This document shows, one piece after another, positions 16,549-26,300 of a stretch of DNA of 64,000 bases (position 1 is its first letter; every line of letters begins with the position of its first letter). The notes below the pieces were generated by a model. That model made no database searches. It worked only from the letters and a program-made list of their open reading frames with translations, and was not told the origin of the DNA. The translations under genes were made by a program, and so were the position numbers. Origin of the DNA: Lachnospiraceae bacterium (GTDB taxonomy: Bacteria; Bacillota; Clostridia; Lachnospirales; Lachnospiraceae); the NCBI GenBank assembly GCA_017460885.1, contig JAFUAB010000030.1, positions 1 through 64,000 of the forward strand. The letters are read 5' to 3'.

Positions 16549-17028
16549 CTATCTGATTGGTACATCCCAATATTCAATATTTTTCTTAAGCTGATTGATG
16601 GCCTCGAGAAAAATACCCGAAGTCACACCCTCGGTCCACATGGAACCGCGTCTCATTCCCTCCAGAACATAGCGACTCATAACCGCTCCGATATTGGCCG
16701 TATCCTTAAGCTCGCTTCGGTGGATAAGGTTCAGTTCATCTTCTTTGGTTTTGATCCTGTTTCTGGAATAGACATATACATAGTTTCTGTCTATAAGTGG
16801 TGTAGACTGCAGAAGCTTGATCAATGCAAGCAAGGTGGAGTCATAGACCGGAAAAGAGATCGAATGTTCGGCAATGCCGTCGCCCGTATATGTGCTGCTG
16901 ACCGCGTTTCCCTTTTTGGATTCAAGCCATGACGTATAGGTAGTCAGCTTCTCCACAAAAGGACGGTATTTGTCAACAAGCTCGCGCCGGTAGGCCAGAT
17001 CATCTCTTCCATCAGACTGAATATCCAT
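16549..17028 (-). CDS. Conserved hypothetical upstream of purL
   Basis: A 159-residue soluble protein of mixed composition, with no signal peptide or membrane helix. It ends 20 nt before purL, whose ribosome site lies in that gap, so it is probably the first gene of the purL-queH-argS run. I do not recognise a domain. Regulation of, or a role in, the purine operon is only a guess from position. Confidence 0.6.
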   Translation of the reverse strand: MDIQSDGRDDLAYRRELVDKYRPFVEKLTTYTSWLESKKGNAVSSTYTGDGIAEHSISFPVYDSTLLALIKLLQSTPLIDRNYVYVYSRNRIKTKEDELNLIHRSELKDTANIGAVMSRYVLEGMRRGSMWTEGVTSGIFLEAINQLKKNIEYWDVPIR

Positions 17029-17168
17029 AAAAACTCCGTTTCCATTTAAGAAAAATCAAAATCACACTATACAGAAGTGTATCACAAATCCCTCATATCG
17101 TGAATAGATTGGAAAAATAAAATCCGGAATGGATTCAATGATCTCTAAGGAAATGTCATAAAACAAAG

Positions 17169-17239
17169 CAGGGGTGGCAGGAATCGAACCCGCATTAACG
17201 GTTTTGGAGACCGCCGTTCTACCGTTGAACTACACCCCT
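17169..17239 (-). tRNA. tRNA-Trp (CCA)
   Basis: A 71-nt cloverleaf with acceptor AGGGGTG/CACCCCT, discriminator G, and anticodon loop CTCCAAA giving CCA (tryptophan). Confidence 0.95.
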
Positions 17240-17256
17240 GTGCCTAAACCTTTTAT

Positions 17257-17285
17257 ATTATAATAGTCATTTGAACTAATGGCAA
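17257..17285 (-). promoter_or_regulatory. tRNA-Trp promoter
   Basis: -35 TTGCCA (17280-17285), 17-bp spacer, -10 TATAAT (17257-17262), 17 nt upstream of the tRNA. Confidence 0.85.
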
Positions 17286-17301
17286 GCTTTTTCTAAATTA
17301 A

Positions 17302-18336
17302 TTATCCGACACTTACCTCTCCGGACAGAACCCTCTTGTAATCCTCATAATTCTTGCGAAGAAGCTCCGGTGTGTTCAGCTCGTAAGGGCATTTGGATAC
17401 GCATGAGCGGCAGTCGATACATTTTTCGATCTGCTTCATATTGTTCTGCCAGGTTTCGGAGAGCCAGTTCTGTGAGGGCGCACGTCTGAGCATGAGGGAT
17501 ATGCGGGCACAGTTATTGATCTGTATTCCCATCGGGCACGGCATGCAATAGCCGCAGCCGCGACAGAAGTCCCCGCTCAGTTCTTCCTTCTCACCCTCGA
17601 TGAAGCTGCGTAGCTCATCATCCATTTCCGGTGCGTCATCCATAAATTCCAGCCACTCTTCAAGCTCCTCTTCTTTCTGGATGCCCCAGATCGGCAATGC
17701 ATTGTCAAACTGCGCCGTAAAGGCAAATGCCGCACGCGAGTTGGTGATAAGTCCGCCCGCAAGTGCTTTCATACAGATGAAACCCACATTATGCTCCCTG
17801 CAAGACCTGACAAGCGCAACCTCCCTGTCTCCCGACAGATAACTGAAGGGAAACTGCAGGGTCTCATAGAGTCCGGACTTCACGCATTCCTCCGCAACTC
17901 CTATCTTGTGAGCCGTTATACCTATATGCCGTATCATTCCCTGTCTCTTAAATTCAAGCGCCTGTTCATACATCCCGCTGCCGTCCTCGGGAGCAAAGCA
18001 ACGATCAGCCATGTGAAATTGGTAAATGTCAATAACGTCTGTTTTTAAATTCTTTAACGATGTCTCCAGATCATGTTTCATAGCTTCCGGATCCTTGGCA
18101 GTGGTCTTGGTCGCTATTGTGATCTTATCTCTCACATCGGACAGAGCCTCCCCGATCTTTTCCTCACTGTCGGAGTATGCCCTTGCTGTATCAAAGTATG
18201 TCATGCCTCCCTCATACGCACGTCTGAGGATCCTCACAGCCGCAGCCATATCCCGTCTCTGAACCGGCAGAGCACCGAAAGCGTTCTGCGGTGATGTGAT
18301 CCCTGTACTCCCAAGAGTAACTGTATTTGCTTTCAT
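17302..18336 (-). CDS. Aldo/keto reductase with ferredoxin-type tail
   Basis: This 344-residue protein combines an aldo/keto reductase barrel (catalytic DTARAYSDSEEKIGEAL near residue 48) with a C-terminal region carrying two cysteine clusters, CRGCGYCMPCP and CIDCRSCVSKCP. These are expected to bind 4Fe-4S clusters or relics of them. This AKR-ferredoxin form is common in anaerobes, but its substrate is generally unknown. The start at 18336 has AAGGAG 8 nt upstream. It follows the sensor kinase with a 43-nt gap and could share its transcript. Confidence 0.88.
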   Translation of the reverse strand: MKANTVTLGSTGITSPQNAFGALPVQRRDMAAAVRILRRAYEGGMTYFDTARAYSDSEEKIGEALSDVRDKITIATKTTAKDPEAMKHDLETSLKNLKTDVIDIYQFHMADRCFAPEDGSGMYEQALEFKRQGMIRHIGITAHKIGVAEECVKSGLYETLQFPFSYLSGDREVALVRSCREHNVGFICMKALAGGLITNSRAAFAFTAQFDNALPIWGIQKEEELEEWLEFMDDAPEMDDELRSFIEGEKEELSGDFCRGCGYCMPCPMGIQINNCARISLMLRRAPSQNWLSETWQNNMKQIEKCIDCRSCVSKCPYELNTPELLRKNYEDYKRVLSGEVSVG

Positions 18337-18379
18337 AGTTAAATCTCCTTTTAATATTTTTGTATTGTGTATTACCGTT

Positions 18380-21300
18380 CTATACTTCTTTCAATATACT
18401 TCCTATCTGATCCCAGTCAAATTTTCTGGCGGCTGATCTCAACCTGTTATATCTGTCGAGATCCTCTTCGGGCAATCTGTATTCTCCGAGAGAATCCAAT
18501 ATAAAGCCAAAGCCGTCATGATCAAGTCCGAGAGACATTTCCTTAAGGGCATCATATGCATCCTTCAGTTCTGCTTCGCTGATAGGTTTTCCGTCGGATT
18601 TGTCCGTTTTCCCACCATCATCCATGACTAGAGGACGAAGTCTGTCTGTAAGCTCCCTGTACAGGTCAAGCAGCTCCGGGGTCTTCTCTTCTATCAGCCC
18701 GGCGTCCCCGGCATTGCCGGCATTCTCCATCAGTTCCGCAAGACTTCCTATCTTCTCTGCCCCGATTATCCTCGAAGAGCTTTTGAGTGCATGTACCCTG
18801 ATCGTATAATCCTGATAGTTCTTATCTTTAAAAAAGCCTTCTATTGAATCCAGATTGTCATCGGCCGCTTCGGCATAGGTTCTGAGTGCGGATATATATG
18901 ATCCCGCATCTCCGCAATTCGATATGCCTTTTTGAATATCCAGTTCAGATACATGTGTTATGAAATCAGGAAGTTCCGACTCCTCATCCTCTTTTATGAT
19001 GTGGGATCCTTTTGACCTCTCTGCCGCATATGATCTATCCTCTTTATCCTGTATATCAACAGGATGCACTTTCTCTTCCGGCAGATATGCCATCAGAAGC
19101 TTTTCGAGATTTGCAGGATTGACAGGCTTGGTTATATAATCGGTAAATCCCGCAGCCAGATATTCTTCTCTCGCTCCCGATACCGCATTGGCCGTAAGAC
19201 AGATCACAGGCGTATTCAGATTTGGATTGTCATGCATGGCTTTAAGCTCTGCCAGGGTTTGAATCCCATCCTTTTCGGGCATGCGGTGATCAAGAAGGAT
19301 CATATCGTATTTACGTTCCAGCGTTTTGCTTATGCATTCATCTCCGCTTAGTGCAAAATCCATTTTGATCTGCGTTCTCTTTAAAAGATTTTCTATGACG
19401 GTCAGATTCATCTTTGTATCGTCCGTAATAAGTATCAGAGCATCGGGTGCGGTAAAGCTCTCCCGGTATTTGCTGTGTTCGGAAACCGAACGTCTGAATG
19501 CCTCCTCATAATCTCCTATCGGCGTGTCTCTGACGACTCCCTGTACCAGAGAGAATGAGAAACACGAGCCCTCACCGTAGACACTTTGAACCTCCAGCCT
19601 GCTGCCCATCAGATCAAGCAGAGTCTGGGTAATATTCATACCGAGACCGGTACCCTCAATGTTGCGGTTCCTTTCTTCCTCAATACGTTCAAATGCACTG
19701 AAGAGCTTATTCAGATCTTCCTCCCTGATACCTATTCCGGTATCCTTAACAGCTACCTTGAGATTGATCTTATGTAAACTATTGTTATTGATGTTGTTTT
19801 CTGTTATTTCATCGCCGGATTGCAGGTTGTTATTAATTTTATGTAAACCCGAATCGTCGTCCTCCACATTTCTGTCAAAATCCACGCTCATGGTCACGCT
19901 GCCCTTTTCGGTATACTTCACGGCGTTGGTCAGAATATTGGTAACTACCTGTTTGATACGTATCTCATCTCCGTGAAGCAGACTCGGAAGCCCGGGATTT
20001 ACGTTGACAATAAGCTCAAGCCCCTTGTCGGCGGCCCTGGTACTGATCATATTGACAAGGTCGTTCAGCGTGGATGCGAATTCATAATCCACCTCTATGA
20101 TATCCATCTTGCCTGCTTCTATCTTGGAGAAGTCCAGGATATCATTGACCAGTCCCAGCAGTGAATTTCCCGCGGTTCTGATATTTTCCGCGTAATAAAG
20201 GGTATTCTCCTCCTCACTTTCCCTCAGAATCATCTCATTCATTCCCAGCACAGCATTGATGGGAGTTCTTATTTCGTGGGATACATTGGAGAGAAATGCC
20301 GATTTCGCCTCGCTTTTGGCTTCCGCCACCTCAAGATCCGCCTCCAGCTGCCTTTCCTTTTCCAGCGCGTCTATATGATCATTCATATCTCGGACCATTT
20401 TGCGCATATTATTATACAGCTTCTCCATCTCGTCGCCGGAATTGATATGAAGCCGGTCGACCATATCGAGGTGTCTGGTCAGCTCCTCCTTGTCACCGCT
20501 GAAGAATTTATCCATGGCGTTGGAGATCCTGTTGATAGGCAGAACCACTATGCGCAGAATGATTTCATTAAATAATACCGCGATCGGCAGGGAAACACTG
20601 AGTGTAAGCAGGATAAGCTGGAAATTCATTCCGAAAAGAGTTTTGTCCGCCCGGATAGTTTCATTCATGCCCACATGTCCGGGGTCCTGATGTGTCAGCT
20701 GAAAATCAAATATAATAACGCATATTACGCTTAAAAGTACAGCTTCGATCAGCGACATTACCGTAACCTTTGAACTGATAGTGGTTTTGCGGATGTCTTT
20801 GTGATCTTCAAGATACTGTCTGTATGCCAGAGTATACAGATGCCCCATCCCGAACTTTATTTTTACCTTATCTGGCAGAAACCTGAATAAAAGATATACC
20901 AGAACAACCGCTATCACGACCTCCGGATTAGAGCCAACCGCAAGATGCCAGAAATCATGATCCGCATAGGCTGTAGACACCGGCTCGGGAATGACGACAA
21001 ACATCATATACCAGGAGTTGGTCAGGATCATCATCAGTATGATCGTTGCCATAAAGGTTCTGAAGCGTTTCGCATACCATCTGTGAGATGAAAAGTATCC
21101 GCACGCAAGAACAATAAGCATATACAGGAATATCGAGAACAACAGAGACGAATCCGGGCGCATTGCGCCAAAGCCGCCCGAAATAAACAATATTATCAAT
21201 TCACAGACAACGACTGCCGAGAACATGGCAACGCCATACACAAATCCGCATAGGGACGTGCAGACTATAAAGAAGAAATCGGTAGTGGAAAAAGGGATAT

Positions 21301-21439
21301 CCGCTACACCGATTATACTGGGAATGATACTCATACGGAGCATCGCTACCATAACTGTACAGAATACCGTTATGCCCCAGTTCGTAATATAATACGCCTT
21401 ATCCTTATCACGGGTTATTCTGAATCCTTCTTCAAGCAT
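18380..21439 (-). CDS. Hybrid sensor histidine kinase with receiver and HPt
   Basis: A 1019-residue membrane kinase. The N-terminus (about 1-300) has six to eight membrane helices, followed by a HAMP-like linker. HisKA holds the phospho-His in SNVSHEIRTPINAVLG (about 385). The ATPase domain has VKDTGIGI and GTGLGMNIT. A receiver domain carries the Asp in DMILLDHRMPEKDG (about 715). An HPt domain ends the chain with VHALKSSSRIIGA. The start at 21439 is an ATG overlapping the stop of the upstream GH31 fragment; a TTG at 21454 is less likely. Residues about 530-560 are an extra low-complexity loop bounded by two LHKIN repeats, encoded by TTATGTAAAC copies. The signal and output are unknown; no partner regulator is adjacent. 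Confidence 0.9.
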   Translation of the reverse strand: MLEEGFRITRDKDKAYYITNWGITVFCTVMVAMLRMSIIPSIIGVADIPFSTTDFFFIVCTSLCGFVYGVAMFSAVVVCELIILFISGGFGAMRPDSSLLFSIFLYMLIVLACGYFSSHRWYAKRFRTFMATIILMMILTNSWYMMFVVIPEPVSTAYADHDFWHLAVGSNPEVVIAVVLVYLLFRFLPDKVKIKFGMGHLYTLAYRQYLEDHKDIRKTTISSKVTVMSLIEAVLLSVICVIIFDFQLTHQDPGHVGMNETIRADKTLFGMNFQLILLTLSVSLPIAVLFNEIILRIVVLPINRISNAMDKFFSGDKEELTRHLDMVDRLHINSGDEMEKLYNNMRKMVRDMNDHIDALEKERQLEADLEVAEAKSEAKSAFLSNVSHEIRTPINAVLGMNEMILRESEEENTLYYAENIRTAGNSLLGLVNDILDFSKIEAGKMDIIEVDYEFASTLNDLVNMISTRAADKGLELIVNVNPGLPSLLHGDEIRIKQVVTNILTNAVKYTEKGSVTMSVDFDRNVEDDDSGLHKINNNLQSGDEITENNINNNSLHKINLKVAVKDTGIGIREEDLNKLFSAFERIEEERNRNIEGTGLGMNITQTLLDLMGSRLEVQSVYGEGSCFSFSLVQGVVRDTPIGDYEEAFRRSVSEHSKYRESFTAPDALILITDDTKMNLTVIENLLKRTQIKMDFALSGDECISKTLERKYDMILLDHRMPEKDGIQTLAELKAMHDNPNLNTPVICLTANAVSGAREEYLAAGFTDYITKPVNPANLEKLLMAYLPEEKVHPVDIQDKEDRSYAAERSKGSHIIKEDEESELPDFITHVSELDIQKGISNCGDAGSYISALRTYAEAADDNLDSIEGFFKDKNYQDYTIRVHALKSSSRIIGAEKIGSLAELMENAGNAGDAGLIEEKTPELLDLYRELTDRLRPLVMDDGGKTDKSDGKPISEAELKDAYDALKEMSLGLDHDGFGFILDSLGEYRLPEEDLDRYNRLRSAARKFDWDQIGSILKEV

Positions 21440-21737
21440 CTCTCTCACCGGCAAAATGATATACGTCGGAATCTCCGTATGAAAGGAAATGCATGGTATC
21501 GTAGTCTATGTCTTCCACACGCATAGCCGGATCGGCAACCGGCAGAGAATGTCCTTTTCCGATAAAGACAAGCACCTCACCGAGTCCGTATATCCTTGTA
21601 TCATCACTCATCTCAAAGGTGAGTGTATGAGCCTCTTCATCGGCAGCGAAGTAAGGTAAAGCGCCCTCCGACTTAGTTATGTCAACCACGACGGAGTCGG
21701 TTTCTATCGGATCACCAATTATATACTTCTTTATCAT
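21432..21737 (-). pseudogene. GH31 alpha-glucosidase N-terminal fragment
   Basis: The 101 residues from MIKKYIIGDPIE through DDTRIYGLGEV match the start of GH31 alpha-glucosidases, which run to 650-700 residues. Everything after the N-terminal beta domain, including the catalytic barrel, is missing. It still has a good ribosome site (GGAGAAG), and its stop overlaps the sensor-kinase ATG, so its translation may now serve as a leader for the kinase. A deletion fusing the two loci is the simplest explanation. Confidence 0.6.
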
Positions 21738-21781
21738 AGTTCTTCTCCGTTAATGGATCACACCGGTTTGGTCAGTATTCT

Positions 21782-23020
21782 TTAATCCCTGCGAAAAATG
21801 TCCCTGGTGTATACCTTCTCGCTCACATCATCCAGCGCCGTCTCGTATCTGTTGGCTATAATGGCATCGGAACGACTCTTGAATTCATCGAGATCATTGA
21901 CGATCTCGCTTCCAAAGAAGGTAGTTCCGTTTTCGAGGGTAGGCTCATATATGATAACGGATGCTCCCTTAGCCTTGATACGCTTCATGATGCCCTGTAT
22001 GGATGATTGTCGAAAATTATCCGACCCGCTCTTCATGGTAAGCCTGTAGACGCCGACGCAAATCGCTTTCTCCTTGGCACTGTTGTACTGCTCGCTCTCC
22101 TCATAATAACCAGCGGTATGAAGTACCCTGTCGGCTATAAAGTCCTTGCGGGTACGGTTCGCATTGACGATGGCTTCTATCAGGTTCTCGGGTACGTCCG
22201 AATAATTGGCAAGCAGCTGTTTGGTATCCTTTGGCAGACAGTATCCGCCATATCCGAAGCTGGGATTGTTATAATGATCGCCTATCCTAGGATCAAGGCA
22301 GACACCCCGTATGATATCACCCGTGTTGAGACCTTTGACCTCGGCGTAGGTATCCAGTTCATTAAAATAACTGACTCTGAGAGCCAGATAGGTATTGGCA
22401 AAGAGCTTGACCGCCTCGGCCTCCGTGGTACCCATGATCAGTATATCTATGTTCTCCTTGATCGCTCCCTCGGACAACAATCCGGCAAAGGTTTCCGCTG
22501 CCTTAAGCATCTCGGGATCGGATCTGTCAGTACCGACGATTATCCTCGAGGGATACAGATTGTCATATAAAGCCCTGCCCTCTCTGAGAAATTCGGGACT
22601 GAACAGGATCCGGTCTGTACCGAATTTCTTTCTTACGGATTCGGTATATCCTACCGGGATCGTGGATTTGATCACCATATAGCAGTCGGGATTTACCTTC
22701 TGCACAAGCCTGATCACCGCCTCAACTGCCGAGGTATCAAAGAAATTCTTCTGAGGATCATAGTTTGTCGGAGCTGCGATCACTACAAAATCCGCCTCCG
22801 CATATGCCTTTTCTCCGTCAAGGGTCGCTGTCAGATCCAGTTCCTTTTCGGACAGGTATTCTTCTATCTCTTTATCAACGATGGGAGATTTATGATCATT
22901 GATCATTTCAACCTTCTCAGGTATTATGTCAACCGCATACACCTTATTATTCTGTGCAAGCAAAATGGCATTTGATAATCCCACATAACCGGTTCCGGCA
23001 ATGGCTATAGTTTTATTCAT
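21782..23020 (-). CDS. ugd: UDP-glucose 6-dehydrogenase
   Basis: This 412-residue enzyme oxidises UDP-glucose to UDP-glucuronate with NAD, supplying capsule or teichuronic-type polysaccharides. The Rossmann start is [19 protein letters not shown]. The catalytic region is [15 protein letters not shown], with the nucleophile cysteine. The start at 23020 has AGGAGG upstream; the longer frame to 23062 is not needed. No polysaccharide genes are adjacent. Confidence 0.93.
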   Translation of the reverse strand: MNKTIAIAGTGYVGLSNAILLAQNNKVYAVDIIPEKVEMINDHKSPIVDKEIEEYLSEKELDLTATLDGEKAYAEADFVVIAAPTNYDPQKNFFDTSAVEAVIRLVQKVNPDCYMVIKSTIPVGYTESVRKKFGTDRILFSPEFLREGRALYDNLYPSRIIVGTDRSDPEMLKAAETFAGLLSEGAIKENIDILIMGTTEAEAVKLFANTYLALRVSYFNELDTYAEVKGLNTGDIIRGVCLDPRIGDHYNNPSFGYGGYCLPKDTKQLLANYSDVPENLIEAIVNANRTRKDFIADRVLHTAGYYEESEQYNSAKEKAICVGVYRLTMKSGSDNFRQSSIQGIMKRIKAKGASVIIYEPTLENGTTFFGSEIVNDLDEFKSRSDAIIANRYETALDDVSEKVYTRDIFRRD

Positions 23021-23379
23021 GATCTCCTCCTTTTGATTCACTGTTAAATTCAATATTATCACTCAGACTCCGCCCTTGTCACGCAATTGTGCATAATACC
23101 GTATCCCAACATTAATTTATTTATTAAATCTTTATATTTCACGTATTGAGATTAGTTTTTTCATAAAGTATACTGAATTAGTCTTATAGTCAACGAATTT
23201 AGTAATTGCCGTATGGCGAGCCATAATGCTTAAATTTATGGCAGTTATGGCTCGGCAAAGTGCAATTGCTTAATTCGTTTACTATATTTAATCATGGAAA
23301 CGCTGAGTTAATCGGCATTTCCTCAGTATCAGTTCCCCGGGATCGTGCACAAAGTCCACTGTTCCGGTATTTTATTAAA
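23021..23379. other. Divergent spacer with a long inverted repeat
   Basis: This lies between ugd (minus) and the RND gene (plus). An imperfect inverted repeat of about 37-nt arms spans 23192-23280 (left arm begins AACGAATT, right arm ends AATTCGTTT, with GAGCCATAA/TTATGGCTC near the centre). It could be a MITE, a strong hairpin in the leader, or a large operator. No gene is supported here; the open frame upstream of 23380 reads through the repeat. Confidence 0.6.
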
Positions 23380-26300
23380 ATGTCAAAGTTCAGTGTCAAA
23401 AAACCGTTTACAGTTCTGGTCGGTGTCATAGTCGCAGTAGTCCTGGGAATAGTCAGTGTCATAAGCATGCAGCTGGATCTGCTGCCCGATATCTCTCTTC
23501 CATACCTGATGGTTCTTACAACATACCCCGGAGCAAGCTCCGAAAAAGTCGAAGCCGAGATCTGTGAGCCCATGGAGAGCTCCCTCGGAACTATCAACGG
23601 AGTAAAGAATGTATACAGCATATGCAGCGAAAACTACGGTATGGTACAGCTGGAATTCACGGATGATACGGATCTGGACAGTGCCATGGTCAAGGTTTCC
23701 AGCGCTCTTAATACTCTTGAGCCCTATCTTCCCGATGATGCCGGTACTCCATCCATAATAGAGATCAGCACGGATATGGTCGCCTCCGTCTACCTTGCGG
23801 TCAGCATGGACGATATGGAAATGGATGAACTGTCTCAGTTTATCCGCGACGACGTTACCCCTTACTATGAAAAACAAAACGGTGTAGCCAGCGTAACCAC
23901 GCTCGGACTCGTTGACAAATCCGTAGAGGTTGAACTGAACGAAGCTAAGGTCGATAAGCTGAATGATAAGATCCTCGCTACCGTAGACGATGCCTTCGCC
24001 GAGGCAGTTGAACAGCTCGAGGATGCCGAGAAGCAGCTGAATGACTCTCAGGAAAGCCTTAACAAAAACAAATCCAAGCTGGTCAAATCACAAAAGGATC
24101 TGGAAGAAAACAAACAGGATCTAGCCGACAGTCAAAAAGAGCTGGATGACAACAAGAGTGAACTGGAAAAGAATAAAAACGAACTGGCCGACAAACAGGC
24201 CGATATGGAAAAGGGCGAAAAGGAGCTTAATGACAAAAAAAGCGAAGCCAATCAGAATCTGGCGGATCTAAGCTTCCAGCTGGATCAGGCTTCGGCCCAG
24301 GTAGCATCCCTGCAGACTCAGCTTTCCGCAGCACAAACCCAGGCTTCTGCCTTAAGCAGCGGCCTCAAAAAACTCAACGACGGGATCAAACAGATCGATT
24401 CCGCACTTGACGCCATCTCCCAGGCAGAGGCATCGGGAGTTAATTCCGAAAATATCCAGGGTATGATAGATATGGTGAATGCCGGTCTCGCTGCTGATCC
24501 CGAAAACGAGGAGCTTAAGACCAGACTTGCGGAGCTGGAACAGCTGCAGGGGCTTTTATCACAGAAGAGTGAGCTGGAATCACAGAAAAGCGAGCTGGAA
24601 TCACAGAAATCTCAGATCGAGACCCAGAAAAAGACCGCTGAAGCTACCGTGTCGGCACTCAACTCAGCCATAGACCAGGCCAAATCCCAGGTCGAGAGCG
24701 GATATAAGGAGCTGGAAAAGGGCAAACTGGAAGCCGCCGAATCCATAGGAAGTGCAGATGCCCAGCTTGCGATCGGCAAGGCACAGCTCGACAGTGCCCA
24801 GACTCAGTTAGACTCCGCAAAGGATCAGCTGGATTCAGCCCAGAAGCAGATAGATTCCGGATGGGATCAGATCACCAGCGGTCAGGAACAGATCCGTGAG
24901 GGCTGGGAACAGATCACGGACGGTCAGAAGCAGATAGATGACGGGTGGAAGGATTACGAGGATGCCGTAAAGAAATATGAGAAGCAAAAGCGCGAAGCAA
25001 AGAAAATGGCAAATGCGGACCAGCTTCTGACCCTGGATACACTTTCCGGACTGATCTACGCCCAGAACTTTGAGATGCCCGCAGGATATGTGGACGATAA
25101 ACTGGACAACTCGTGGCTGGTTAAGGTCGGACAGCATTACGAGGAGGTCGACGAGCTTAAAAACATAGTTCTTACCAATCTGGACAAGGTTGGAGATGTC
25201 AGGCTTGGAGACGTGGCCGATATCAGAGTGATAGATAATTCCGAGGACAGCTATGTGCGTCTCGGTTCCGATCAGGCCGTGATACTGTCGATCTTCAAAA
25301 GCTCCACCACCGGAACGAACGATCTGTCCAAAACCATTGATGCCGCAAGCGCCGAACTTCTCAGTGCCCATCCCGGGATCCACATCACTACCCTCGTGGA
25401 TATGGGCGACTACATAGACCTGATCGTCAAGAGCGTGCTGCAGTCAATGATCATCGGCGCGATCCTCGCGATCATCATACTGGCAATATTCCTGAAGGAT
25501 GTAAAACCAACCATAGTTGTCGCTATCAGCATCCCGATCAGTGTGCTGACTGCTCTTATCTGCATGTATTTCTCCAACATATCGCTCAACATGCTGTCAC
25601 TGTCCGGACTGGCTCTGGGCATAGGTATGCTTGTGGATAACTCTGTCGTTGTCCTGGAGAACATATACCGCCTCAGGAATCATGGTATAGCTGCCCCCCG
25701 CGCCGCGGTACAGGGTACCAGACAGGTCGCCGGAGCCATCACCGCCTCTACGCTGACCACCATCTGCGTATTCCTGCCGATGATCTACACAACCGGTCTT
25801 GTCAACGATCTGCTGGCACCCATGTGCCTGACCATCGTATTCTGTCTGCTGGCCTCACTGTTTATCGCCATGACGGTCGTTCCGGCGGCGAGCTCGACTC
25901 TCCTTAAGTCAACGACACCCAGGGAACACCCTCTTTTTGATAAGGTGATGGTATGGTACGATACGGCTCTCCGCTTCTGCCTCAGATTCAAGCTCGTACC
26001 GATAGGAGTTTCCCTCGGACTGCTGATATTCTCCGCATTTATGGTAGTACGTATGGGCATCGTCATCATACCGGATATGACCATGAACCAGCTTCAGGCC
26101 GATATCTCATACCCTGAGGACGTGACCAGATCGGAAGCCTATGAAATGACCGATACCGTTATAGACAGGATTCTTCAGATCGACGGGATCGGATCTGTGG
26201 GAGTTATCGCAGGCGGCGACAATTCCCTTTTTGTATCGGAAGCCGCCACCAGACAGGATGCATTCCGGGATATGTCATTTATGATGATGACCGAAGATGA

